Source of the DNA: Streptomyces sp. AC512_CC834
Lineage (GTDB): Bacteria; Actinomycetota; Actinomycetes; Streptomycetales; Streptomycetaceae
DNA length: 64,000 bases
Assembly: GCF_019049325.1 (NCBI RefSeq)
Contig: NZ_JAGMUO010000061.1
Location: forward strand, 1-64,000
Direction: 5' to 3'
In this document: in pieces, positions 10,501 through 19,795 of the stretch
How the letters are laid out: every line of letters begins with the position of its first letter
Numbering within the stretch: the stretch's first letter is position 1
Translations under genes and position numbers: made by a program
Notes under the pieces: model-generated
Database searches by the model: none
What the model was told of the DNA's origin: nothing
Seen by the model: only the letters and a program-made list of their open reading frames with translations

Positions 10501-11099
10501 TCACCTCGGGCGAGCGCGCCACCATGAGGGTCACCGCCGCGGCCTCGACGGACCCCGGCACCTACACCCTCACCGTCACCGGCACCGGTACGTCGGCCAC
10601 GCACACCACGACGTACACGCTGACCGTGACCGGCGACGGCGACGACTGCGACACCGGCCAGAAGATCGTCAACGGCGGCTTCGAGGACGGCACGTCGCCG
10701 TGGACCGGTGACACCCGGACCATCGGCGCCTTTGACGGTCAGTCCGCGCACAGCGGCACCCGGTACAGCTGGCTGGGCGGCTGGGGCAAGACCAGCAACG
10801 AGACGATCAGCCAGAAGGTGACCGTCCCCGAGGGCTGTGACACGGTCGAGCTGGGCTACTACCTGCACATCGACACGGACGAGAGGACGAACACCCGGTA
10901 CGACACCCTGCGGGTGCAGGTCGACGGCACCACCGTCAGCACCAAGTCCAACGCCGACGCCGCCGGCGGCTATGTCCGGCAGTCGCTCGACCTGAGCGCC
11001 TACGCCGGCAGGCAGGTCACGGTGACCTTCGAGTCCACCGAGGACGCGTACCTGCAGACGAGCTTCGTCATCGACGACGCGACGCTGCAGGGCAGCTGA
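7575..11099 (+). CDS. secreted M4 metalloprotease fused to M28 aminopeptidase
   Basis: The protein has 1174 residues. GTG 7575 has GAGGAG five bases upstream and begins a signal peptide (VKRRLAVAG to TAQAAG). About 35-190 is an FTP/PepSY-type propeptide. The M4 domain (about 195-510) has HEYGH at 335-339 (zinc His335/His339, catalytic Glu336) and the third ligand Glu357 in GEATGD. An Ig-like module FSMALSPASGSV leads to an M28 domain (about 640-900) resembling the S. griseus aminopeptidase: GAHLDG (His722), MNDNGSG (Asp734), DEE (767-769), FDM and YHSSCDT. A second Ig-like module (FSMGVSPTSGSV) and a C-terminal jelly-roll-like domain follow. Endo- and exo-peptidase in one chain should release free amino acids from extracellular protein. 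The two Ig modules look duplicated. Confidence 0.9.
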   Translation: MKRRLAVAGLSLAMALGTVALPAATTAQAAGTATANAGAAEPKPVDRAVAAADRVTASGFDSLAKGPDERYDRRMVTPWVKGLYSIAYERTYRGLPVVGGDAVVLADGNGDVRAVRSATDVRISVDTTPRIKADAAERTSRARLKKADGTEPPRLVVKAGDDTARLTWETVVTGTTGDGTPSRLHVFVDARTGKVVDSYDDVRAGHADSQWNGPSPLSIDTSRSGGTYRLSDPTRPGLSCADYSTGRVFTGPDDNWGNGDASSRETGCADVMYAAQKESDMLRDWLGRDGHDGNGGSWPAKVGLNAVNAYWNGSSVAIGHNQQNEWIGSMDVVGHEYGHGIDQFTPGGSRHENGLGEATGDIFGALTEAYANQPAPYDTPGDYEVGETIDLVGNGPIRYMYEPSKLDDPNCYSASIPDTEVHAAAGPMNHWFYLLSEGSNPGNGKPDSPTCNNSSVTGVGVQNAGKIFYGGMLLKTSGMTHKRYRTATLTAAKNLDPTCDLFNKTKAAWNAVRVPAQSADPTCTGSPASDFSMALSPASGSVEPGQSVTATVSTTVTSGSAQSVELSSTGVPAGVQVSFTPSSVTAGNSATMKVTAADSVAQGTYTLTVKGDGSAADHTAQYTLTIGGGGNPGGEAPDIDVAKVKAHLEQFQSIADRNGGNRRSTGSGYDQSVAYVKGKLQAAGFDVVEQPCTSGCTSGAGPNLVAEWPKGDAGNVYMFGAHLDGVSAGPGMNDNGSGSAALLETALELARQNPTMLNRVRFAWWTDEEQGLNGSDFYARSLSSTERSKIKAYYNFDMVASPNGGYFINHIDTAAAAPMKEYWDSLNLAPEENTEGAGRSDDYSFERYGIATSGYAMGASYRKTSAQAAKWGGTAGRAYDPCYHSSCDTIDNINLTGLNRASDGIAYTLWEQAVGGEAPADDFSMGVSPTSGSVAPGGDIKTTVSTATTDGSSQTVRLSVPNAPAGVSAEFAPSSVTSGERATMRVTAAASTDPGTYTLTVTGTGTSATHTTTYTLTVTGDGDDCDTGQKIVNGGFEDGTSPWTGDTRTIGAFDGQSAHSGTRYSWLGGWGKTSNETISQKVTVPEGCDTVELGYYLHIDTDERTNTRYDTLRVQVDGTTVSTKSNADAAGGYVRQSLDLSAYAGRQVTVTFESTEDAYLQTSFVIDDATLQGS

Positions 11100-11117
11100 C
11101 CACTGCCCGACGAGCGC

Positions 11118-11156
11118 GGGGCCCGGACCGGGAAGCAAGGGGGCGGTCCGGGCCCC
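11118..11156. terminator. bidirectional intrinsic terminator
   Basis: Perfect 13-bp inverted repeat (11118-11130 with 11144-11156) with a 13-base loop, placed just behind the protease stop and facing the convergent histidine kinase gene. Confidence 0.8.
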
Positions 11157-11178
11157 GTCCGCGTGCCCGGGCGCGAGG

Positions 11179-12919
11179 TCACGGCTGCGGCAGCCGTACG
11201 GTGAACACCGAACCGCGCCCGGGGGTGCTCGCCACCGAGACCGACCCGCCGTGCGCCTCCGTCAGCTTGCGGACGATGGCCAGGCCGAGCCCGCTTCCGC
11301 CGGTCTGCCTGCTGCGGGACTTGTCCGCCCGCCAGAAGCGGTCGAAGACGTGGTCCAGGTCCGCCGGATCGATCCCGGACCCGGAGTCGGCGACCTCCAC
11401 GACGAGGTCACCGCCCTCCCTGCGGGAGCGCGCGACGACCCGACCACCGCTCGGTGTGTGCCTGATCGCGTTGGACACCAGGTTGCCGACCACCTGTCGC
11501 AGCCGCACCCGGTCGGCGTACGCCTCGAGTTCCCCGGCCGCCTCGATCCGCAGCGCCGTGCCGGCCGGGCCGGCGGCGCCCCGGTGGGCCGACATCACCT
11601 GCTCGAGCAGGTCTCGTACGTACAGCGGTTCACGGTGCAGTACGAGACTCCGGGCGTCCGCGGCCGCGAGGTCGCGCAGATCGTCGATGACGTGCTGCAA
11701 CAGCACCGCCTCCTCCAGCAGGAGCGCGACCAGGTCCTGGTCCACCGGGGTGAGGCCGTCCTGCCCGGCCTCCAGCCAGCCGCGCATGTTGGTCAGCGGC
11801 GTGCGCAGCTCGTGCGCCACGTCGCCGACCAGGGACTTGCGTTGCCGTTCGAGCAGCTCCCTGCGGTCGGCGAGATCGTTGAACGCCGCGGACAGCCGGC
11901 CGATCTCGTCCCGCGTCGTCACCGGGACGCGCACACTCACGTCGGCGGGGTGCTCGGCCGCCCCGATCAGTGCGCGCAGCGGACGCACCATCCTGCGGCC
12001 CACCAGGGTGGTCACGGCGGCGGCGACGGCGAGCACGAGGGCGGCGGCCCCGGCGATGCGCGTCGTGTTCGCCGGGGAGAGGTGGAAGCCCGAGGTGTCC
12101 TGGCTGTTGTGGTCGCCGACGAACAGCAGCACGGGAGGGGAGACGTAGGAGACGAGTTGCTCGCGCCGGGCCTCGGTGACGCACTCCTGGGCCGCGTGGG
12201 CGGAGTTCTCCGGTCCCTTTCCGAGGAAGGCCCAGGTGAAGTCCGCCCAGACCCTGAGGCCGTCACGGCCCTGCTGTTTCATGCACCGCGTGGCCAGCTC
12301 GTTCACCTGGTCCAGTGGCACCCGCTCCGATCGCAGAGGCATCCTCAGGCCGAGTGCGTCGCAGACGAGGCTTCCCTTCGGATCGAAGGCGGGCCGTATC
12401 GTGGTGCGTCCGCTCGGCAGGGTGGCGACCTCGGCGGTGACGTCCATGCCACGCAGGCACCGGGCGACCTGGTCCGCGCTGTGCCGGAGCTTCTCCCGGT
12501 CCTTGGCCGACAGCAGGAACGGGCCCACGGCGCGCGGATCGATCGGGCCGGCGTCGGACAGCACCGGGTCCAGCCGCAGCGGATCGACCAGCGCCGTCGG
12601 CCGGTACGGCAGCCGGACACCCTGCTCGGAGCCGGCGACCCGGGTGCGCGCCGGCGTGGTCACCGTGATCGGCCGGCCGGTCCGCGCCGCGAGGTCGCCG
12701 ACCAGGTCCTGCACGCCGCCCCAGTCGGTGTGCGTCGCGGCGTAGCCGATCAGGGCGTCGTAGACACGGGTGTCGTCCTTCAGCGACTGCCCCTGCTGGA
12801 TGCGGATCGCCCGTGTCGTGCCGGCCACGGCGAGCCAGGCCGTGGCGGCCACGGCACAGACGGCGACCAGCAGCGAGGCGGTCAGCAGGCGGGCGAACAG
12901 GCCGCCGCGCGGCCACACC

Positions 12920-12933
<14 letters not shown>
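11179..12933 (-). CDS. sensor histidine kinase
   Basis: About 584 residues. An N-terminal membrane helix (LLTASLLVAVCAVAATAWL) is followed by a large extracytoplasmic sensor region of about 250 residues and a second membrane helix (AALVLAVAAAVTTLVG). Then come HAMP (RPLRALIGAAEHPADVSVRV), HisKA with phospho-acceptor HELRTPLTNMRG, and HATPase_c with N-box (NLVSNAIRHTPSGG), DSGSGI and a GGSGLGLAI lid. It phosphorylates the response regulator encoded just upstream. TTG 12933 is preferred because GGGAGG lies six bases before it; GTG 12954 would overlap the regulator gene more deeply. The operon and overlap are typical of OmpR-type systems beside MacB-like exporters, suggesting envelope-stress sensing. 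Confidence 0.9.
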
Positions 12934-13645
<712 letters not shown>

Positions 13646-13746
13646 GGCGGTGACTATAGGACGGCGCCCGGCGGGGCCGGGACGCTGACAATCTCGCTAC
13701 AACTCGCTGAAACCAGCTTGATGCCGGTGTGAGACCTTCTGCTCCC

Positions 13747-13818
13747 ATGACGCGAGTGACAGTGCACGCCGCCGGGGACGCGGGCGCCTCCCACCGGGCC
13801 GGGGAGCCCGGCCGGTGA
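13747..13818 (+). CDS. possible 23-codon leader ORF
   Basis: A short ATG-initiated frame whose stop codon overlaps the GTG start of the adaptor gene (GTGA). It could couple translation of the ABC unit or be chance. No ribosome site is convincing and the peptide has no recognised motif. Confidence 0.2.
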   Translation: MTRVTVHAAGDAGASHRAGEPGR

Positions 13819-15224
13819 CCGGCGGGCAAACGGAGCCGGTACCGGTCGTGGAGCCCCTGCCGGACGTGGACGCGTCGGCCGTGGAGTCCGCGCGGAGCGG
13901 GGCGCACGCCGCCCCGCGCAGGCGCCGGAGGCGCATCCGCACCGCCGTGGCCCTGACCGTGCTGACGCTGACGGGCGCGGGTGTCGCCGTCGCGGCGCCC
14001 TGGAAGTCCGGGTCAGGTGCGGCCCAGGCCGAGCCGGAGCCGAAGACCGGCACGGCCAAGGTCGTGCGCACCGACCTGACCGACACCCGGATCCTTGACG
14101 GCACCCTCGGGTACGGCACCCCGCGCACGCTCAACGGTGTCGGGAACGGCACGGTGACCTGGCTCGCGTCGTCCGGCACCACGGTCTCCCGGGGCGAGAC
14201 GCTGTACCGCGTCGACGACCGGCCCGTGCCCGCCCTTTACGGCAACGTCCCGATGTACCGGCGACTCGAGACCCCGAACACCGTGGGACGCGACGTCCGC
14301 GTGATCGCCGACAACCTGCGGGCCCTGGGCTACGACATCGGCCGTCAGCCCGGACCGGGGGAGACCGTCACCGGCCCGGTTCCCCCGACCGGCACCGAGC
14401 GATCGCGCGGCACCGGACCGTCGGGCACGGAGCAGGACACGGGATCGGGAGAGGGTACGCCCGGGAAGGGAGCGCGGCCCTCGTCCGGACCGTCCGCATC
14501 CGGTGCCCCGCAGCCCGGTACGGGGTCCGGCGAGGACACGGGCACCGGCACGCCCTCCGAACAGAGGCCCGTCACCGGCCCCATCAAGATCCGCTCCGAG
14601 GACGGCGTACTCACCCGCTCACTGATCGACGCGGTCAAACGCTGGCAGACCTCCCTCGGCGTCCCGGCCACCGGTGTCATCCAGCCCGGTGACGTGGCGG
14701 TGCTCGCGGACGCCGTCCGGGTCCAGGGCGCCGAGGTCCAGACCGGTGACCCGGCGGACGGGCCCCTGCTGCGGATCACTCCCACCACCAAAGCGGTCAC
14801 GGTCGACGTCAACGCCTCCGAGGTCGGCTCCGTGAAACGAGGAGACGCCGTGACGGTACGGCTGCCCGGCGGTGAGAGCGCCGCCGCCGAGGTGGCCGCC
14901 ATCGGCAGCGAGGCGAAGACGCCGTCGTCCGGGCAGGGGCTGCCCGGGGAGCTGCGCGTGACCGTGACGGTCGCGTTCAAGGACCCCGGCCAGGTGAGCG
15001 GCCTCAACTCGGCTCCCGTCCAGGTCGAGTTCGGCTCAGAGTCACGCAGCAACGTGCTCGCCGTTCCCCTCACCGCACTGCTCGCACTGCGGGAGGGCGG
15101 CTACGGGCTGCAACTCGCCGGCGGCCGGCTGGTCGCCGTGGAGACGGGGCTGATCGCCAAGGGGATGGTGGAGGTCAGCGGTGACCGGATCACCGAGGGC
15201 GCCCGGGTGGTGACCGCGTCATGA
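13815..15224 (+). CDS. membrane-fusion adaptor with peptidoglycan-binding domain
   Basis: A protein of 469 residues. GTG 13815 has GGGGAG about eight bases upstream. An Arg-rich cytoplasmic tip (PRRRRRRIRT) precedes one membrane helix (AVALTVLTLTGAGVAVAA), then a biotinyl-lipoyl/HlyD-like region (about 75-135). A PG_binding_1-like motif with the long disordered Gly/Ser/Thr/Pro insert (about 180-250) leads into SLIDAVKRWQTSLGVPATGVI. A beta-barrel adaptor domain closes the chain. This is the Gram-positive counterpart of MacA, a tether that links the ABC transporter to the cell wall. The stop overlaps the ATPase start (ATGA), indicating translational coupling. Confidence 0.87.
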   Translation: MTGGQTEPVPVVEPLPDVDASAVESARSGAHAAPRRRRRRIRTAVALTVLTLTGAGVAVAAPWKSGSGAAQAEPEPKTGTAKVVRTDLTDTRILDGTLGYGTPRTLNGVGNGTVTWLASSGTTVSRGETLYRVDDRPVPALYGNVPMYRRLETPNTVGRDVRVIADNLRALGYDIGRQPGPGETVTGPVPPTGTERSRGTGPSGTEQDTGSGEGTPGKGARPSSGPSASGAPQPGTGSGEDTGTGTPSEQRPVTGPIKIRSEDGVLTRSLIDAVKRWQTSLGVPATGVIQPGDVAVLADAVRVQGAEVQTGDPADGPLLRITPTTKAVTVDVNASEVGSVKRGDAVTVRLPGGESAAAEVAAIGSEAKTPSSGQGLPGELRVTVTVAFKDPGQVSGLNSAPVQVEFGSESRSNVLAVPLTALLALREGGYGLQLAGGRLVAVETGLIAKGMVEVSGDRITEGARVVTAS

Positions 15225-15961
15225 CGGCGGTGCTGTCGGTCCGGGACGCGGTGGTCGAGTACCCCGGCGGGGTGAAGGCGCTCGCCGGGGTGTCCCTGGA
15301 GATCCAGGCCGGCGAGTTCCTGGCCGTCGTCGGGCCGTCCGGCTCGGGCAAGTCCACCCTGCTGAACGTCATGGGCACCCTCGACCAGCCGAGCAGCGGC
15401 GCCGTCGTCATCGCAGGACACGACGTCACCACCCTGCCCGACCGGCAACTGTCCGCGCTGCGCGGCCGCTGGCTCGGCTTCGTCTTCCAGCAGTTCCACC
15501 TGACCGACGGCCTCTCCGCCACCGAGAGCGTGGCCACCGGCCTGCTCTACGCCGGAGTACCGCGCAAACGCCGAGGGCCCATGGCGCGCGCCGCCCTGGA
15601 ACGCGTCGGCCTGGGCCACCGTGTCGATCACCGGCCGCATCAGCTCTCCGGCGGCGAACGCCAGCGCGTCGCCATCGCCCGCGCCCTGGTCCACGAACCC
15701 GCACTGGTCCTCGCCGACGAGCCGACCGGGGCGCTGGACACCGCCAACGGCGTCGCGGTGCTCGAACTGCTCACCCGGCTCAACGAGGAGGGAACCACCA
15801 TCGCGCTCATCACCCACGACCGGGACATCGCCGCGAGTCTGCCCCGGCAGGTGGAGATCCAGGACGGGCGCATCGTCGCCGACAGAAGCGAGGCCCGGCC
15901 GGGCAGCCGGTCCGGTGCCCTCACCTCCGACACGCGCGGCGCCCTCGGGAGCGCGGGGTGA
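15221..15961 (+). CDS. ABC transporter ATP-binding protein (MacB/LolD type)
   Basis: The protein has 246 residues. It shows Walker A GPSGSGKST (38-46), the Q-loop in VFQQFHL, signature LSGGERQR, Walker B ALVLADEPTGALD and the H-loop THD. The GALD ending and the length fit the lipoprotein/macrolide-export ATPase subfamily. Starts and stops overlap with the genes on both sides, so adaptor, ATPase and permease form one operon, likely controlled by the divergent two-component system. Confidence 0.95.
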   Translation: MTAVLSVRDAVVEYPGGVKALAGVSLEIQAGEFLAVVGPSGSGKSTLLNVMGTLDQPSSGAVVIAGHDVTTLPDRQLSALRGRWLGFVFQQFHLTDGLSATESVATGLLYAGVPRKRRGPMARAALERVGLGHRVDHRPHQLSGGERQRVAIARALVHEPALVLADEPTGALDTANGVAVLELLTRLNEEGTTIALITHDRDIAASLPRQVEIQDGRIVADRSEARPGSRSGALTSDTRGALGSAG

Positions 15962-17301
15962 CGGCCGGCCGACGGCGCCGCTCCGCGGCCGGGCGGCAGG
16001 AGTCCGCGGCCGGGGGACGCACCGCCGCACCACACGCGGCCACCGCCCCGAAGAACCGGCCCGAGACCCCCTGGACCCGCCCGGTCAGGCTCTCCCCGGC
16101 CGACCTGCTCCGCCTCGGTCTGGTCGGCGTGCTGTCCCGGCGGATGCGGGCGGTGCTGTCCGCCGTCGGCATCTCCATCGGCATCGCCACGATGATCGTG
16201 GTCACCGGCATCCCGGCCTCCAGCCAGAAGGCCCTCGACGCGGAACTGACCGCACTGGGCACCGACCGGCTGCAGGCGGTCGCGGACCGGGACGCGGCGC
16301 AGGACGGCACCCCGGTCTCCTTCCCCGAAACGTCGGCCGCGATGGTGGACCGTATCGGTGCCGTCAAGGCCGTCAAGGCCGTCAAGGCCGTCAAGGCCGT
16401 CACCGCCGTGGCCAACACTCACACGTCCGTGCGGCGTTCGGACAAGCTCGGCCCGCTCGACGGGTCCGGCCTGACAGTACTGGCCGCCCGGCCCGACCTC
16501 CTCGACGTCGTCAACGCCACGGTCGGCTCGGGCCAGTACCTCACCGAGGTCACCGAACGGTTCCCCACCGTCGTCCTCGGCTCGGACTCCGCGACCCGCC
16601 TGGGCTTCTCCGAGGTGCGTCCCGGCGAGCCGCCGCTCGTCCTCCTCGGCGACCAGTGGTTCGGCGTGACCGGGATCCTGCACCCCGTGCCGCTGGCTCC
16701 GGACATCGACCGGGCCGTCCTGGTCGGCTGGGACGCCGCACGCCGGCACCTCGGCTTCGACGGCCGTCCCACGCAGTTGTTCATCCAGGCGGACGAGGAG
16801 CACATCGCGGACGTACGCGCGGTGCTCCCCGCCACCGTCAACCCCGAGTCCCCGAGCGTCGTCCTGGTCAGCCGCCCCTCCGACGTCCTGGCGGCCAAGC
16901 GCTCCGCCGAGGCCACCTTCTCCGGGCTGTTCGTCGGCCTGGCCGGCCTTGCGCTGCTGGTCGGCGGCATCGGTGTCGCCAACACGATGGTGATCTCCGT
17001 GCTCGAACGCCGCCGCGAGATCGGACTGCGCCGGGCCCTGGGCGCCAACCGGGGGCAGATCCGGGGACAGTTCCTGACCGAGTCGGTCGTGCTCTCCGGC
17101 CTGGGCGGACTGACCGGGGTCGTCGTCGGTGTCCTCGCGACCCTCGGCTACGCGGCCTTCCGGGACTGGCCGGCCGTGATTCCGCCGGAGGCGGTGACCG
17201 GCGGGTTCGCCGGCGCGGCGCTCATCGGCGTCGTGGCCGGCGTGTACCCGGCAGTCCGCGCCTCCCGGCTGTCGCCCACCGTGGCGCTGGCCACCACCTG
17301 A
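15958..17301 (+). CDS. ABC transporter permease, MacB/FtsX type
   Basis: The chain is 447 residues long, from GTG 15958 overlapping the ATPase stop. After a basic N-terminus it has membrane helix 1 (LRLGLVGVLSRRMRAVLSAVGISIGIATMIVV), a periplasmic-type MacB_PCD domain (about 85-310), and three C-terminal helices (LFVGLAGLALLVGGIGVANTMV and two more) with the FtsX signature ERRREIGLRRALGA. It should drive mechanotransmission rather than a channel-type export. Near residues 134-149 the coding sequence carries a tandem 9-bp repeat encoding repeated Val-Lys-Ala. Confidence 0.93.
   Translation: MTAGRRRRSAAGRQESAAGGRTAAPHAATAPKNRPETPWTRPVRLSPADLLRLGLVGVLSRRMRAVLSAVGISIGIATMIVVTGIPASSQKALDAELTALGTDRLQAVADRDAAQDGTPVSFPETSAAMVDRIGAVKAVKAVKAVKAVTAVANTHTSVRRSDKLGPLDGSGLTVLAARPDLLDVVNATVGSGQYLTEVTERFPTVVLGSDSATRLGFSEVRPGEPPLVLLGDQWFGVTGILHPVPLAPDIDRAVLVGWDAARRHLGFDGRPTQLFIQADEEHIADVRAVLPATVNPESPSVVLVSRPSDVLAAKRSAEATFSGLFVGLAGLALLVGGIGVANTMVISVLERRREIGLRRALGANRGQIRGQFLTESVVLSGLGGLTGVVVGVLATLGYAAFRDWPAVIPPEAVTGGFAGAALIGVVAGVYPAVRASRLSPTVALATT
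16360..16404 (+). repeat. in-frame 9-bp tandem repeat
   Basis: Four perfect copies of GCCGTCAAG and a fifth with one changed codon (GCCGTCACC) lie head to tail in the extracytoplasmic domain of the permease. Slippage would add or remove three residues without breaking the frame. Confidence 0.85.
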
Positions 17302-17318
17302 ACAAGGAGTCGACCATC

Positions 17319-17948
17319 ATGCGTGTTGCCGAGCAGACCGTCCCCGGGCTCTACCGGGCGGGTCTCGCCCGCCGTCTCGCCGTGGCTGCCGCGCTGGCCT
17401 CGCTGACGTGGCTCACCGCCTGTGGCGGGGGAAGCGGCGACTCGCAGTCGTCCGGCGAAGCCGGTGACGACAACGGCGTCGCGAGCGTGACCGGCAAAGA
17501 CGAGAATCCGAAGAAGGAGGCGGCGAAGGTCGAACGCCCCCTCATCCGCCCCGACACGTCGGCGGAGGAAGAGGAGAGGCTCTTTCAGATCTACACCGGC
17601 TGCCTGGAGCAGCACGGTTACAAGAAGCTCGAGGGCTACAGCGGCCGAGTGGGTGACCCCGACAAGCCGGACCCGGCGACGCTCTCGAGGAATGAGGCGA
17701 AGTTCGCACCGGCGCGGAAGGCGTGTGCCGCCAAGGAACCGGAGGAACTCTGGCAGCGGGCCTACCGGGAGGATCCCGAGTACCAGGACAAGTTCGGCAC
17801 GTGGCTGAAGTGCATGCGGTCCCACGGCCTCGAGGTCGCGCCCTCACCCGACGATCCCGGCACCTTCGCGTTCGAGGACGGCCTTCCGCCGGCCAACGAG
17901 GCGAAGTGGGTCGACAAGTGCGAGGCCGAAGCGTTCACCGGCAAGTAG
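17319..17948 (+). CDS. secreted lipoprotein of unknown function
   Basis: The product has 209 residues, with ATG 17319 after AAGGAG. The signal peptide ends in lipobox LTAC with Cys35 as the lipidation site. The mature part starts Gly/Ser-rich, is strongly charged and has three spaced cysteines in YTGCLEQHG, ARKACAAKEP and WLKCMRSHG plus a fourth in VDKCEAEAF, so disulfides are likely outside the cell. It lies 17 bases behind the permease and is probably the last gene of the ABC operon, making it a candidate substrate-recognition or accessory lipoprotein. No domain name is assigned; the family looks confined to actinomycetes. Confidence 0.8.
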   Translation: MRVAEQTVPGLYRAGLARRLAVAAALASLTWLTACGGGSGDSQSSGEAGDDNGVASVTGKDENPKKEAAKVERPLIRPDTSAEEEERLFQIYTGCLEQHGYKKLEGYSGRVGDPDKPDPATLSRNEAKFAPARKACAAKEPEELWQRAYREDPEYQDKFGTWLKCMRSHGLEVAPSPDDPGTFAFEDGLPPANEAKWVDKCEAEAFTGK

Positions 17949-17989
17949 TCATGTCCGGTTGGCCCACGGGAAACAAGGAGTTGACCACC

Positions 17990-18525
17990 ATGCGTGATGG
18001 TAAGGGGGCAGCCCTCGGGTCGGCGAAGCCGGTGACGACAAGGGCGTCGGGAGCGTGACCGGCAAAGACGAGAAGCCGAGGAAGGAGGCGGCGAAGGTCG
18101 AACGTCCCCTCATCCGCCCCGACACGTCGGAGGAGGAGGAGTGGAGGCTGGGGCAGGTCTACCTCGACTGACTGGCACAGGGCCTCAAGATGGTCAAGAA
18201 CCACGGAGGCGAGTACGACGACACCTACAAGGGGATCGACGGCCGGCTCGAGAAGGACCAGGCGAAGATCTCGGCCGCGCGGAAGACCTGCGCCGCCAAG
18301 GAGCCGGAGACGCTTCCCCAGCGGGCCGCCGGGGAGGACCTCGAGTACCAGGACAAGTACCAGGACAAGTACGACAAGTGGCTGGAGTGCATGCGGTCCC
18401 ACGGCATCAAGGTCGAGGCCGCCCCGGACGATCCCGGCAGCTTCGGCTTCACTGAGGGCCTTCCTGCGGCGGACAAGGAGAAGTGGGTCAAGAAGTGCGA
18501 GTCCGAGGCCTTCGTCGCCAAGTAG
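17990..18525 (+). pseudogene. broken duplicate of the preceding lipoprotein
   Basis: The 3' part (from about 18018) is a clear copy of the gene at 17319: the GEAGDDNG, TGKDE, IRPDTS, ACAAKEPE and CMRSHG segments recur. The signal peptide and lipobox are deleted, and the ATG at 17990 is out of frame with the body. At 18169-18171 a TGA replaces the TGC codon of the first conserved cysteine. The remaining open part is 18172-18525. The copy kept its AAGGAG ribosome site but cannot make a lipoprotein. Confidence 0.8.
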
Positions 18526-18691
18526 GCACGACGCGCGGACCGGACGACCCTCAGTCATCCCGTCGCAGACCTCGTCCTCCAGGAAGACCGGCGAATCCTT
18601 CAACACCGCGGCACCTTGCCGCGTATCCCCCAACAACGCCATTGTTCGGCGCCCCACGCGCCGCAGGACGGATAGCTGAAGGAGAGGTCTC

Positions 18692-19795
18692 TTGGAGAAT
18701 GAGGGTTTGCAGCCACCCGCGGCACCCGCTCGTGAGCTGCGCCGCAGGACCGCGCTGCTCGGTATCGGGGCGGTGGCCGGGATCGGCGCGGTGGACGTCG
18801 GAGCGTTCGCGTACGTGAGTGGGCGGGTGACGCCGGACAGGCTGACACCGGGCCGGCTGGCGGACGGGTTCGAGACGGTGTTCGGCAAGCATCCGGGGTT
18901 CAGACGCAACCACGCCAAGGGAGTCAGTGTCGCCGGGGAGTTCGTCGCGGGCGGTGCGGGAGCCGCGGTGTCGGAGGCCGTGGTGTTCGAGGAGGGCAGG
19001 CGGACTCCGGTGACGGGCAGGTTCTCGCTGTCCGGGGGAGTGCCGGACGTCGCCGACGCCACCAAGACCGTACGGGGCATGGCGCTGCGGTTCGACCTCC
19101 CCGACGGCGAGCAGTGGCGCACCGCGATGGTCAACCTGCCGGTGTTCCAGGACCGCACCCCACAGGGCTTCTACGACCGGATGCTCGCTTTCAGGGCGGT
19201 GCCGGACACCGGCGAACCGGATCCGGAGAAGAAGGCCGCGTTCCTGGCCGAGCACCCCGAGACGGTGCGCGCGATGAAACTGGCCAAGAAGCACCCGCCC
19301 ACCTCGGGCTTCGCGGACAGTACGTTCAACAGTCTCAACGCCTTCCACTTCACCAACAGTTCGGGCAGCAGCGTCCCGGTCCGCTGGTCGATGGTCGCCC
19401 TCCAGCCGGTGCGCGCGGCGGCCAAGGGGCCGATCGGCAGGAACGAGCTGTTCGAGACCCTGATCGGGGCGCTCACCGACGGGCCGCTGCGATGGCGGCT
19501 GATGCTCACCATCGGCAGCCCGGAGGACCCCGTCGACGACGCCACCACCCCCTGGCCCGACAGCCGGCGCAAACTGGACGCGGGCGTCCTGACCCTCACG
19601 GCGGTCCACACCGGGGCGTCGGGCAACGCGCGGGACATCAACTTCGACCCCACGGTGCTGCCACGCGGCATCAAGGCGTCCAGTGATCCACTGCTGAGCG
19701 CCCGCTCGTCCGTGTACGCGCAGTCCTTCGCGCGGCGCACCGGGGAGCCGGACAGGACGGGTACGGTCAAGGTGGCTGGGAAGCGCGATGACTGA
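18692..19795 (+). CDS. catalase-related haem peroxidase (SrpA-like)
   Basis: A protein of 367 residues from TTG 18692, with GGAGAGG seven bases upstream. The N-terminus has a twin-arginine-like RRRTALLGIG followed by a hydrophobic segment, so it is exported by Tat or membrane-anchored. The body is the short catalase fold: RRNHAKGVSVAGEF (distal His region), TGRFSLSGGVPD, RGMALRFDLPDG, and an Asn-bearing FADSTFNSLNAFHFTN region. The length (367 against about 480 or more for true catalases) fits the SrpA/catalase-like group, which act as peroxidases with small substrates. It overlaps the cytochrome b561 gene by eight bases and is probably co-translated with it. Confidence 0.88.
   Translation: MENEGLQPPAAPARELRRRTALLGIGAVAGIGAVDVGAFAYVSGRVTPDRLTPGRLADGFETVFGKHPGFRRNHAKGVSVAGEFVAGGAGAAVSEAVVFEEGRRTPVTGRFSLSGGVPDVADATKTVRGMALRFDLPDGEQWRTAMVNLPVFQDRTPQGFYDRMLAFRAVPDTGEPDPEKKAAFLAEHPETVRAMKLAKKHPPTSGFADSTFNSLNAFHFTNSSGSSVPVRWSMVALQPVRAAAKGPIGRNELFETLIGALTDGPLRWRLMLTIGSPEDPVDDATTPWPDSRRKLDAGVLTLTAVHTGASGNARDINFDPTVLPRGIKASSDPLLSARSSVYAQSFARRTGEPDRTGTVKVAGKRDD

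Noticed and set aside
18169..18171. TGA at a Cys position as a possible selenocysteine codon
   Set aside because: The gene copy also lacks its signal peptide and start frame, no SECIS-like hairpin stands out, and the paralogue has plain Cys. Nonsense decay is simpler.
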